DNA from: CAZTTG01 sp964615935
GTDB taxonomy: Bacteria > Planctomycetota > UBA1135 > GCA-002686595
Direction of reading: 5' to 3'
Assembly: GCA_964615935.1 (NCBI GenBank)
Contig: CAZTTG010000002.1
Span: 62,001-126,000, forward strand
DNA length: 64,000 nucleotides
Below, piece by piece: positions 17,174-25,292 of this stretch (the stretch's first letter is position 1; every line of letters starts with the position of its first letter). Under the pieces are notes generated by a model. The model was not told where the DNA came from. It was given only the letters and a program-made list of their open reading frames with translations, and made no database searches. Both the position numbers and the translations under genes were made by a program.

Positions 17174-17578
17174 ATCGTCGAAGCTGGCCAGCTGCAGGAG
17201 GCTGGCCGCCGCCTGCGCGGCTCCGTGGCCATCCTCCACCTCCACGTGAAGGGCCGCCTCCCGGACGCTGATCCGGTAGGTGATGCCCGCCGGCAACTCC
17301 CCGAGCTCGATGAGGACGCGCCCCTTGCCGCCCTCGGATCGGCCGTCCAGCAACTCCACGGGTTCCATGCCGAGCCTGTGCAGTCCATCGGCCAGGGCCT
17401 CCGCCTGCGGCCGGAGCGCCTCGTCGCCGATTGCGATCCCGCTCGAGAGCCGGAACCGGCCGCGGCCGTCCGCCTGATTGCGCGCGGCAGGCACCAGCTC
17501 CTGCGAGTCCGCGTGGTCTCCCGCAAGCGCACACCACGCCAGCACACCGGCCGTTCCAAGTCTCTGCAGTCGCTTCAT
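17171..17578 (-). CDS. GH20 beta-N-acetylhexosaminidase, 5' part before in-frame TAG (signal peptide and N-terminal domain)
   Basis: 135 residues: a signal peptide (about 1-27), then a GH20b-type N-terminal domain (FRLSSGIAIGDEALRPQAEA, GITYRISVREAALHVEV, GHGAAQAAASLLQLASFDD) that in intact enzymes leads directly into the catalytic barrel. It ends at a TAG codon in frame with the catalytic part at 15671-17167. ATG 17578 is chosen over GTG 17584 because GGGAG lies at the right distance; it begins 2 bases after the ABC-F stop, so translation is probably coupled. Together the two parts make a normal-length GH20 protein of about 635 codons for removing terminal N-acetylhexosamine from chitin, peptidoglycan or glycoprotein oligosaccharides. 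Confidence 0.75.
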   Translation of the reverse strand: MKRLQRLGTAGVLAWCALAGDHADSQELVPAARNQADGRGRFRLSSGIAIGDEALRPQAEALADGLHRLGMEPVELLDGRSEGGKGRVLIELGELPAGITYRISVREAALHVEVEDGHGAAQAAASLLQLASFDD

Positions 17579-17580
17579 CT

Positions 17581-19371
17581 TCACTCCCGCAAAGCCTCGA
17601 GCTCTTCCCAGCGCCCGTAGGCCGACTCCAGCTCAGTATTCAAAGCTTCGAAGGCGGCGGTGTCGGCGGCGATCGCCTCGCCCGGGCGCTTGTAGAAGCC
17701 CGGGGCCGCCATGGCCTCCTCGAGCGCGGCCTTGCGCTCCTCCAGCGCCTCGATACGTCCGGGGAGCTGTTCCAGCTCGTGCTTCTCCCTGAAAGTCCGG
17801 CGACGCGGCCCGTCGGGCGCCCTTCGCGGCTTGCCCGCCTTGCTCGGGCGCCGGACCGGCGCCTCCTTGGCCTCCACCTCCACGGCGCGGCGCCAGTCGG
17901 TGTAGCCGCCGGCGTACTCCCTCACCTTGCCGTTCCCCTCGAACACGAGGGTCGAGGTGACCACGTTGTCGAGGAACTCGCGGTCGTGGCTGACCACGAT
18001 CAGCGTGCCCTGGAACTCAACCAGCAGGCTCTCGAGCACTTCCAGGGTCTCGACGTCGAGGTCGTTGGTCGGCTCGTCGAGGACCAGCAGGTTGCTGGGG
18101 CGGGCGAGCAGTCGCGCCAGTTGCAGGCGGTTGCGTTCGCCCCCGGAGAGCCGGGTGATCCGGCCGCGCGCCTGCGAGGGCGTGAACAAGAAATCGCCGA
18201 GGTAGGAGAGAATGTGCCGCGACCTCCCCCCCACCATCACGTGGTCGGCGTAGTCGACGACGTTCTCCTGCACGGTCTTGCTCTCGTCCAGGACCGAGTG
18301 GAGCTGGTCGAAGCGCCCCACCTCGACCTTGGTCCCGCGCCGGACCGTGCCGGCGTCGGGCTCGAGCTCTCCCAGCAGTACGCTCAGGAGGGTGGACTTG
18401 CCCGCGGCGTTGGGGCCGACGATGCCGACGCGATCGTGCCGCTGGACCTCCACGTTCACCCGGTCGAGCACGCGCTTGTCGCCGAAGGACACGCACAGCT
18501 CGGTCGCCCGCAGCACCAGCTGGCCGGTTCGCCCCGCCTGGTTCAGCTCCGCGCGGGCGCGCCCGACGACCTCTCGACGCGCGGCGCGCTCGGCCCGCAT
18601 CCGCTGCAGCGCGCGGACGCGACCCTGGTTTCGCGTGCGGCGGGCCAGGATGGGGGTGCGCAGCCAGGCCTCCTCCTTGGCCAGCTTCTTGTCGAACTGA
18701 ACCGACTGCTCCTCCTCCGCGGCGAGCTCGGCCTCCCGACGGGCGAGGTAGGTCCGGTAGTCACAGTCGTAGCTGCGCAGGATGCCGCGGTCGAGATCGA
18801 TGATCCGGGTCGCCACGCGCTGCAGGAAGACCCGGTCGTGGGTCACGAACACCAGCGAGCCCTGGCGCAGGCGCAGCCGCTCCTCCAGGTACAGCACGCC
18901 GTCGAGGTCGAGGTGGTTGGTGGGCTCGTCGAGGATCAGGACGTCGGGTCGACCGACCAGCGCCCGCGCGAGGAGCGCGCGCCGCTTGGCGCCGGCCGAG
19001 AGCTGCTCCAGCCGCTCGGCGGGGTCGAGGCCCAGCTCGACCAGCACGCGGTCGACCCGCTCCTCCACCTCCCATCCGTGCTCGAGCCCCAGCTCGTCGA
19101 GCGCCGCCACCAGGTCGTCGTACACCTTGCCCCGCAGATCCGACGGCACCTCCTGGCCCAGGCTGGCGACGCGCACGCCCGGGCGACGCGGCACGCTGCC
19201 CGCGTCGGGAGGGAGGCGTCCGGAGAGGATCCCGAGCAGGGTCGATTTCCCGGCGCCGTTGCGACCGACGAGACCCACCCGCTCGCCGCGCTCGACATGC
19301 AGCTCGACGCCGTCCAGGAGCTGTGCCGCGCCGAAGCTGTGCGACACGTTCGCTAGTCCGATCTCGGCCAT
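17581..19371 (-). CDS. ABC-F family ATPase (Uup-like)
   Basis: A soluble 596-residue ATPase with two ABC domains and no membrane segment. Domain 1 has GRNGAGKST and LSAGAKRRALLARAL with ILDEPTNHLD; domain 2 has GPNAAGKST and LSGGERNRLQLARLL with VLDEPTNDLD. The linker is charged and helical, and the last 70 residues form a coiled coil (LEQLPGRIEALEERKAALEE), as in Uup. ABC-F proteins act on ribosomes or, for Uup, in genome maintenance, not in transport. ATG 19371 begins the first ABC domain correctly; longer starts add a non-homologous stub. It lies between the DPP-IV gene (94-base gap) and the broken GH20 gene (2-base gap). Confidence 0.88.
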   Translation of the reverse strand: MAEIGLANVSHSFGAAQLLDGVELHVERGERVGLVGRNGAGKSTLLGILSGRLPPDAGSVPRRPGVRVASLGQEVPSDLRGKVYDDLVAALDELGLEHGWEVEERVDRVLVELGLDPAERLEQLSAGAKRRALLARALVGRPDVLILDEPTNHLDLDGVLYLEERLRLRQGSLVFVTHDRVFLQRVATRIIDLDRGILRSYDCDYRTYLARREAELAAEEEQSVQFDKKLAKEEAWLRTPILARRTRNQGRVRALQRMRAERAARREVVGRARAELNQAGRTGQLVLRATELCVSFGDKRVLDRVNVEVQRHDRVGIVGPNAAGKSTLLSVLLGELEPDAGTVRRGTKVEVGRFDQLHSVLDESKTVQENVVDYADHVMVGGRSRHILSYLGDFLFTPSQARGRITRLSGGERNRLQLARLLARPSNLLVLDEPTNDLDVETLEVLESLLVEFQGTLIVVSHDREFLDNVVTSTLVFEGNGKVREYAGGYTDWRRAVEVEAKEAPVRRPSKAGKPRRAPDGPRRRTFREKHELEQLPGRIEALEERKAALEEAMAAPGFYKRPGEAIAADTAAFEALNTELESAYGRWEELEALRE

Positions 19372-19418
19372 GGCGCAGTGCTGGTGAAGTGGCTCGCTCG
19401 ACACCGGGATCCAGCTGG

Positions 19419-19435
19419 CCGCGGCTCGGCCGCGG
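19419..19435. other. GC hairpin between DPP-IV and ABC-F genes
   Basis: CCGCGG at 19419-19424 and again at 19430-19435 can pair across a five-base loop, in the 94-base gap. It could be a weak terminator or processing site between the peptidase operon and the ABC-F gene. There is no T-run. Confidence 0.25.
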
Positions 19436-19465
19436 AGCTCCAGGAGCGCGGAGCGGGGCCGCCCC

Positions 19466-21775
19466 CTATCGCGGCCCCCCGGGCAGGTTCTCCTCCAGGT
19501 AGCGAGTGAGCAGCCGGTAGAGGTGCCGGGTGGTGTTGCGGCCCTCCCGGATGTCGTGGGTCCGGCCCGGGTAGGCCATCATGGTGAAGTGCCTGTCGTG
19601 CGCGATCAGCTCGTCGACCAGCGCCGCGCAGCTCTGGTAGTGGCAGTTATCGTCCGCCGTGCCGTGGACGATCAGCAGGTTGCCCTCGAGCTGATTCGCG
19701 AAGGTGATGGGCGAGCCGTCCCGGTAGCCCTCGGGGTTGTCCTCCGGCAGGCCCATGTAGCGCTCCTGGTAGATCGTGTCGTAGAAGCGCTGGTTGCTGA
19801 TGGTGGCGACGGCCATGGCCGTGTGATAGAGCTCGGGATGGCGGAAGATGGCGTTGAGGCTCATCGATCCGCCGCCGCTCCAGCCCCAGATGCCGATCCG
19901 CTCCGGGTCCGCCCAGGGCCACTCGCGCAGGAGGGACCGGGTCGCGGCGGCCTGGTCGGCCGAGGCCAGGATCCCCACCTGCCGGTAGATGCACTTGCGC
20001 CACTCGCGGCCGCGCGGCGCGGGCGTGCCGCGGTTGTCCACGCTCACCACCAGGTACCCCCGGCTCGCCAGCATCCGGTGCCACAGCCAGGTGTTCCCGC
20101 CCCAGCGATCGAGCACGGTCTGGCCCGCGGGCTCGCCGTAGACGTGGACGAACAGCGGCCAGCGCCGGCTCGGATCGAAGCCCGGGGGCTCGATGCACCA
20201 GGCGTCGAGCAGGACCCCGTCGCCGATGTCGATCCGGAAGAAGCGGGAGGGGCAGGGCTCCAGCTCGTCCAGGCGCGCGCGCAGTCCCGCGTTGTCCTCG
20301 ATCACGCGCTCGCTCGCGTGTCCGGGCAGGCTCACCAGCTCGATCAGGGGGGGCGCTCCGAAGGAGGACCAGGTGTGGAAGGCCCACCGGTCATCGGGAG
20401 AGACCCGATAGGTGTGCGTGCCCGGCTGCTCCATCGGGGTCAGCCGCTCGGCCTCCCCGCTGCCGTCCAGCCGGACCCGATACAGGTAGCGCTGCGTGGG
20501 ATTCTCCGGCGAGGCGGCGTAGTACAGCCAGCCGCTCTCCTCGTCGATCCCCTCGATCCCCATGACGTCGAAGGCGCCGGGGGTCAGCAGGTCGACCCGC
20601 CGGCCGTCCCGGGAGACGCGCCAGACGTGCCGCCAGCCGTCGCGCTCGCTCGTCCACAGGAAGCTCCGGCCTCCGTCCAGCCAGGTGGGGTCGCCCGCGA
20701 CGTCGACCCAGGCCTCGTCGCGCTCGGTCAGGATGGTCCGGGCGGCGCCCGTGCCGGCGTCGGCGAGAACGACCTCGTTCTCGTTCTGGAGGCGGTTGAG
20801 GCGCTGGAGGACGATCTCCTCCGAGCCGGCCGCCCACTGCATCCGGGCGATGTAGTGCTCGCGGGAATCGCCCGGGAGCGTGACCCAGCGGGTCTCCCCC
20901 CCCTCGGCGCTGATCACCCCCACGCGGCAGGCGGGGTTGCGCTCGCCGACCTTGGGGTAGGGGAAGCGCCGGAATCGCGGGTAGAGCCCGGAGAGGTAGT
21001 CGACCAGGCAGAACTCGCCCACGCCCTCGGTGTCGATCTGCCAGTAGGCGATCCGCTCGCCGTCGGGGCTCCAGCGGAAGCCGCAGCGCAGCCCCAGCTC
21101 CTCCTCGTACACCCAGTCGGAGGTGCCGTTGATGATCGTCTCGGCCGCGGCGGCGGTCAGGCGGTGGACCTCGAGGTCGTCCAGGTCCTGCACCCAGAGG
21201 TCCCGCTCGCAGACGTAGGCCACCCGATCCCCGGCGGGCGAGAGGCGGGCGAACATCAGCGTCGCCTCCTCGGCGTCCCCTCCCAGCTGCCGCAGCCGGC
21301 CGTCGTCGAGATCCAGGACCCAGTAGTCCCCGCGGGTGTTGCGCCTCCAGACGCGCCGCGTGTTGGTGAAGACCAGCAGCCGGCTCCCGTCGCCCGAGAA
21401 GGCGTAGTCGGCGATGGACAGGGGAGCGGACCCGCCCGGGGGGATCAGGCTCTCGGCCGGAACCACGACGTGGCGATGGCCCGTCGCGGGATCGATGCTG
21501 ACGACGTCTCGCGCGCCCTCCAGCGAGCGGGAGGGCTCCAGCAGCGTGTACTCACCGCCGTCCGGCCACCAGCGAGCCCCCCCCGAGCCCTCGGTCCGGA
21601 GCTCGCCCGTCCCGAAGATGCGATCCACGGTGAGGCGTCCGGGGTCCTCCCCCTCCGGGGCGACGGGAGCGCCGGCCCGACACCCGAGGAGCGCGACCGC
21701 CGCGATCAGCGTCGCCAGGCCGCGCCGCACGAGGGGGCCGGCGCGATGCAGCTCGGCCTGGTCGTGGTCGGTCAT
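19466..21775 (-). CDS. S9B dipeptidyl-peptidase IV family lipoprotein
   Basis: Removes Xaa-Pro (or Xaa-Ala) dipeptides from peptide N-termini outside the cytoplasm. The 769-residue protein has a lipobox (ALLGC, Cys32), an eight-bladed propeller with the substrate-N-terminus glutamates in DWVYEEEL near 216-222, and a C-terminal hydrolase domain with S633 in GWSGGG, D708 in HGTADDN and H740 in RTHDI. All triad residues are present. Its start lies 3 bases after the prolidase stop, and the peptide transporter precedes that, so the three genes form a unit for taking up and cutting Xaa-Pro dipeptides. The enzyme probably sits in the periplasm or on the outer membrane. Confidence 0.9.
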   Translation of the reverse strand: MTDHDQAELHRAGPLVRRGLATLIAAVALLGCRAGAPVAPEGEDPGRLTVDRIFGTGELRTEGSGGARWWPDGGEYTLLEPSRSLEGARDVVSIDPATGHRHVVVPAESLIPPGGSAPLSIADYAFSGDGSRLLVFTNTRRVWRRNTRGDYWVLDLDDGRLRQLGGDAEEATLMFARLSPAGDRVAYVCERDLWVQDLDDLEVHRLTAAAAETIINGTSDWVYEEELGLRCGFRWSPDGERIAYWQIDTEGVGEFCLVDYLSGLYPRFRRFPYPKVGERNPACRVGVISAEGGETRWVTLPGDSREHYIARMQWAAGSEEIVLQRLNRLQNENEVVLADAGTGAARTILTERDEAWVDVAGDPTWLDGGRSFLWTSERDGWRHVWRVSRDGRRVDLLTPGAFDVMGIEGIDEESGWLYYAASPENPTQRYLYRVRLDGSGEAERLTPMEQPGTHTYRVSPDDRWAFHTWSSFGAPPLIELVSLPGHASERVIEDNAGLRARLDELEPCPSRFFRIDIGDGVLLDAWCIEPPGFDPSRRWPLFVHVYGEPAGQTVLDRWGGNTWLWHRMLASRGYLVVSVDNRGTPAPRGREWRKCIYRQVGILASADQAAATRSLLREWPWADPERIGIWGWSGGGSMSLNAIFRHPELYHTAMAVATISNQRFYDTIYQERYMGLPEDNPEGYRDGSPITFANQLEGNLLIVHGTADDNCHYQSCAALVDELIAHDRHFTMMAYPGRTHDIREGRNTTRHLYRLLTRYLEENLPGGPR

Positions 21776-21778
21776 CGC

Positions 21779-23104
21779 CTAGACGTAGGGCCGGGTCAGG
21801 TTGCGCTGCCCCGCCGCGGTCACGACGACGTCGTCCTCGACGCGCACGCCCCCCAGGGGAGCCAGCCGGTCGATGAGCGCCCAGTCGAAGAGCTCGGCCT
21901 TGGGCCCCTCGCGGAAGGGACGCAGCAGCATCTCGATGAAGTACAGGCCGGGCTCGATGGTGAGGACCTGGTCGGCCTCGAGGGTGCGGGTGGTGCGCAG
22001 GAAGGGATGGTCGGCGGGCGGGGGCGCGGTCCCGCCGGCGGGCTCCTTCTGGTGGCCCGAGACGTCGTGGGTCTGGATGCCCAGGTAGTGCCCCAGGCCG
22101 TGCGGGAAGAAGGGAGTGGTGATGCCCTCCGCCAGGGCCTCCTCCCCGGAGCGCCGGATGATGCCGATCGAGTGCAGGAGATCGCCGATCAGGACGTGGG
22201 CGCGCAGGTGCAGGTCGAGGTAGGGGACGCCCGGCTTCACTCCCTCGCAGAGCTGCCGCTCGAGGAGGTCCACGCCCGCGATCAGCTCCTGGAAGAGCGA
22301 GTCGCAGCCCGGCCGAGCCCAGGTGCGGGTGATGTCGGAGGCGTAGCCCAGGTGCCTGGCCCCGGCGTCGATCAGGAGCACGTGCTCGGCCGGCTTGGAG
22401 CGCTTGCCCAGGTAGTGGAGGATGGCCCCCTTGCCGTCCACGGCCACGATGCTCTCGTAGGGCAGATCGCGGTCGGTGCAGCCGGCGGCGGCGGTGTAGG
22501 CGTGGTGGATCTCCAGCTCCGAGCCGCCCCCCTCGAAGGCCTCCCGCGCCGCCAGGTGCGCGCGGGCGGCGACGCGGTTGGCCTCCTCGATGCAGGCCAC
22601 CTCGTAGGCGCTCTTGGTGCTGCGGTCCCAGTCCAGCCGCGCCACCAGCTCGGCCGGGTTGATGCGATCGGCCTCGAAGCCGTGCGAGGCCGCCTCCTCC
22701 TCGGCGTCGCCCACGAAGGCCATCCGATCCGTGCACTCCACCGCCCCGAAGGCCTGCTCGGCCGCGCCCACCTCGAGGATGTCGAGCTCCGGAGCCCAGA
22801 AGGGGCTCCCCAGCGGCGCCTGCTCGTACCAGTAGTCCTCGGGGGCCACGCGCACGAGCTTCGGCCGCTCTCCGGGCCGCACCCAGAGCAGGTGGTGCGG
22901 CCCCTCCAGCGGCGTCCAGTGGGCGAAGTGCGGCGTGGGGTGGTGGGGCGCCTCGCTGTCGTCGGCGTGGTAGCCCATCGGCGTCCCGGCGTGCAGGACG
23001 AGCCCGTCGAAGCCGGAGGCCTCCAGGGCCGCCTCGGCCCTCCGCCGGCGCTCGGCCAGGTGGTCCGCGAACAGGGCCTCGGGCGCGGCTTCGGCGGGGC
23101 TCAT
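21779..23104 (-). CDS. pepQ: Xaa-Pro dipeptidase (prolidase), M24B family
   Basis: Cytoplasmic hydrolysis of Xaa-Pro dipeptides. The length (441 residues) is that of bacterial PepQ. Metal ligands are visible: D in LLIDAGARHLGYASDITRTW (two aspartates), H in HGLGHYLGIQTHD, E in LTIEPGLYF and E in VRVEDDVVV. The N-terminal domain has the PepQ features HHPTPHFAHWTPL and DYWYEQ. The ATG at 23104 overlaps the transporter stop as ATGA, and the DPP-IV gene follows after 3 bases, a strong sign of coupled expression. In this order the DPP-IV makes Xaa-Pro, the POT protein imports it and PepQ splits it. Confidence 0.92.
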   Translation of the reverse strand: MSPAEAAPEALFADHLAERRRRAEAALEASGFDGLVLHAGTPMGYHADDSEAPHHPTPHFAHWTPLEGPHHLLWVRPGERPKLVRVAPEDYWYEQAPLGSPFWAPELDILEVGAAEQAFGAVECTDRMAFVGDAEEEAASHGFEADRINPAELVARLDWDRSTKSAYEVACIEEANRVAARAHLAAREAFEGGGSELEIHHAYTAAAGCTDRDLPYESIVAVDGKGAILHYLGKRSKPAEHVLLIDAGARHLGYASDITRTWARPGCDSLFQELIAGVDLLERQLCEGVKPGVPYLDLHLRAHVLIGDLLHSIGIIRRSGEEALAEGITTPFFPHGLGHYLGIQTHDVSGHQKEPAGGTAPPPADHPFLRTTRTLEADQVLTIEPGLYFIEMLLRPFREGPKAELFDWALIDRLAPLGGVRVEDDVVVTAAGQRNLTRPYV

Positions 23105-25044
23105 TCCACCCCTCCCATCAAGCGCTTGCGGATCACGGGGCTGAGGAGCAGCAGCACCAGGCCCGCGCCGCCCACGATGAGGGCCACGGTGCGGAAGATG
23201 GTCGCGTGGGGCAGGTGCTCGATCATGCCGCCCACGCGGCCGGCGATCAGGTTGCCCAGCGCGGCGGCGATGAACCAGATGCCCATCATCTGGCTGACGA
23301 ACTGCGGGGGCGAGAGCTTGGTGATGGCGCTGAGCCCGATGGGGCTCAGGCACAGCTCTCCGGTGGTGAAGAGCAGGTACATCATGCACAGCCAGTAGGG
23401 CATGACGCCCTTGGCCGGATCGGCCTCCACCCCGTCGATCCCGCTGGCGAGCTGCGCCGCGAACATGATCACCGCGAAGCCCAGGGAGAGCTGGATGAGA
23501 CCCAGGGCGAACTTGGTGGGGATCGAGGGGTTGATGTTCTTGGCCGCCATGCGCACCCACATGGCTCCGAAGATCGGGGCCAGGGCGATGATGAAGAGCG
23601 GGTTCACCGCCTGGAGGAACTCGGTCGGCATCTCCCAGCCGAACATGATCCTCCGGGTCAGGTCCCGGGCGAAGACGTTCAGCGAGGTGGAGGCCTGCTC
23701 GAAGCCGGACCAGAACAGCGCGGTGAAGACGAACAGGATGGCGATGACCAGGACCTTCTTGGTCCCCTCCCAGGAGAGCCCGGTGAAGAAGGCCACGTAG
23801 GCCAGGAAGACCCCCACGATGGCCAGCACCACCCCTCCCATGGTGTCGGCGACGCCGGTCCAGGTCACCGTCAGGATGCTGGCCGTGTGGAGCACGGCGA
23901 AGACCGCGACCAGGCCGACCAGGCCAATCCCCGCCGTCAGGGCGGTCCAGCGCGACCGGCTCCGGGTGGAGGGATCGGACTTGGGCTCCAGGCCGGCGGT
24001 CCCCAGGCTCCGGCCGTCGAGGACGTACCACAGGATGCCGAAGGTCATCCCGATCCCCGCCAGCCCGAAGCCGTAGTGCCAGCCCCACATCTGGCGCACC
24101 TGTCCGCACAGCAGAGGCGCCAGGAAGGCGCCCAGGTTGATGCCCATGTAGAAGATCGAGAAGCCGGCGTCCCGGCGCGCTCCGGACTGCCCGGCGTAGA
24201 GCTCCCCGACCATCGTGCTGATGTTGGGCTTGAGCAGGCCGGTCCCGATCATGATCAGGATGAGGCCCAGGTAGAAGCACAGGAGCGAGGTGACGTGGCG
24301 GTGCTGCAGCTTGGCCTCGATGGTGCCCCGGTTGGCCACCATCTCCTCCTCCTCCACGGGGCCGTCGAAGACCACCCGCCAGCGGGTGCCCGGGTCGACC
24401 TGGTGCTCGATCCAGCCCTCCTCGCCCGGGTCGACGCTCCTCTCCCGGGGGTTCACCGGCTGCTGCTCGAGCACTCCCTGCTCGTTCTCCACCTCTTCCC
24501 AACCATCGACGACGAGGTTCCCCTCCGAGTCCTCCAGGTGGAAGCGCGCGCCACCCTCGCCGTCCTCGGCGTGGACCTTGATGAGCAGGAAGCCGGCGTC
24601 CCGCTCGGAGGCCGGGACGTCGATCCAGTACGCGGGGGCGCCCTGGATCTCCGGATCCGGCGCGAGCTGCTGTTGCTCGAGCAGGGCGACCGGAGCGACC
24701 TTGAAGAAGCCGGTGACGGCCATGCTGTAGTGGCCGCAGGCGATGATGATGCCCCCGATCAGCACCGCCCGGCGCTGGCCGATCAGCCGGTCCGCCAGCC
24801 AGCCACCGGGGAGCGCCAGCAGGTAGACCATGGAGTTGTAGAGCCCGGCGATGGCGCCCCCCACCTCCTCGCCGATCCCCAGGCCGCCCTGGTGGATCCC
24901 GGCGATGATGAAGAGGAAGAGCATGGCCTTCATGCCGTAGAAGCTGAAGCGCTCCCACATCTCCGTGAAAAAGAGGGTGGAGAGGCCGCGCGGGTGGCCG
25001 AAGAAGGTCCTCTTCGAGGGATCGTCCCGGTCGTCGTAGCTCAT
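23101..25044 (-). CDS. POT/PTR2 proton-dependent oligopeptide transporter with large periplasmic insert
   Basis: Proton-coupled di/tripeptide uptake across the inner membrane. The family motif EMWERFSFYG is at residues 28-37, and KPNIS and later helices match the family. At 647 residues it is over 100 longer than usual bacterial members. The excess lies at about residues 115-250, between helices 3 and 4, and is polar, acidic and beta-rich (YWIDVPASERDAGFLLIKVH, RWRVVFDGPVEEEE); by normal topology it faces the periplasm. The gene heads the operon with pepQ and DPP-IV. TAGGCT at 25122-25117 may be its -10. Family call is firm; the insert's role is unknown. Confidence 0.88.
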   Translation of the reverse strand: MSYDDRDDPSKRTFFGHPRGLSTLFFTEMWERFSFYGMKAMLFLFIIAGIHQGGLGIGEEVGGAIAGLYNSMVYLLALPGGWLADRLIGQRRAVLIGGIIIACGHYSMAVTGFFKVAPVALLEQQQLAPDPEIQGAPAYWIDVPASERDAGFLLIKVHAEDGEGGARFHLEDSEGNLVVDGWEEVENEQGVLEQQPVNPRERSVDPGEEGWIEHQVDPGTRWRVVFDGPVEEEEMVANRGTIEAKLQHRHVTSLLCFYLGLILIMIGTGLLKPNISTMVGELYAGQSGARRDAGFSIFYMGINLGAFLAPLLCGQVRQMWGWHYGFGLAGIGMTFGILWYVLDGRSLGTAGLEPKSDPSTRSRSRWTALTAGIGLVGLVAVFAVLHTASILTVTWTGVADTMGGVVLAIVGVFLAYVAFFTGLSWEGTKKVLVIAILFVFTALFWSGFEQASTSLNVFARDLTRRIMFGWEMPTEFLQAVNPLFIIALAPIFGAMWVRMAAKNINPSIPTKFALGLIQLSLGFAVIMFAAQLASGIDGVEADPAKGVMPYWLCMMYLLFTTGELCLSPIGLSAITKLSPPQFVSQMMGIWFIAAALGNLIAGRVGGMIEHLPHATIFRTVALIVGGAGLVLLLLSPVIRKRLMGGVE

Positions 25045-25212
25045 CTCTTTGCCGGGGCCGTTGCCGGGCCTCGGTAGGCGAGGGGTCGAGGGTGGAGGGC
25101 GAATCGGGCGGGCCAGAGCCTAACCGGTGGGGAGGCGCCCGCCGAGGGCCGCGGCGGAGATCGGCGCCTCGACCGGGAGTGCAAGGGAACTGTGAGCGGT
25201 GACGAGCCCTCC

Positions 25213-25238
25213 ACCGGCTCCGCGCGAGCCGGTAGAAT
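25213..25238 (+). promoter_or_regulatory. Inverted repeat overlapping candidate -10 TAGAAT upstream of DUF362 gene
   Basis: ACCGGCTC (25213-25220) and GAGCCGGT (25226-25233) form a perfect eight-base inverted repeat with a five-base centre. Its last base is the first T of TAGAAT (25233-25238), which lies 54 bases before the DUF362 ATG and fits the window's TANNAT -10 pattern. The repeat would sit in the spacer, a normal operator position; it could also be a hairpin. Confidence 0.4.
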
Positions 25239-25292
25239 GCCCCCTCGCGTCCGACACGAACCCCCGCCTCACGATCCCGCGAGGAGAGCCCC

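Noticed and set aside
19523..23398. Nearly 1300-codon open frame antisense to DPP-IV and prolidase
   Set aside because: Its translation is low-complexity Gly/Ala/Arg/Val without motifs, while the opposite strand carries complete catalytic motifs.
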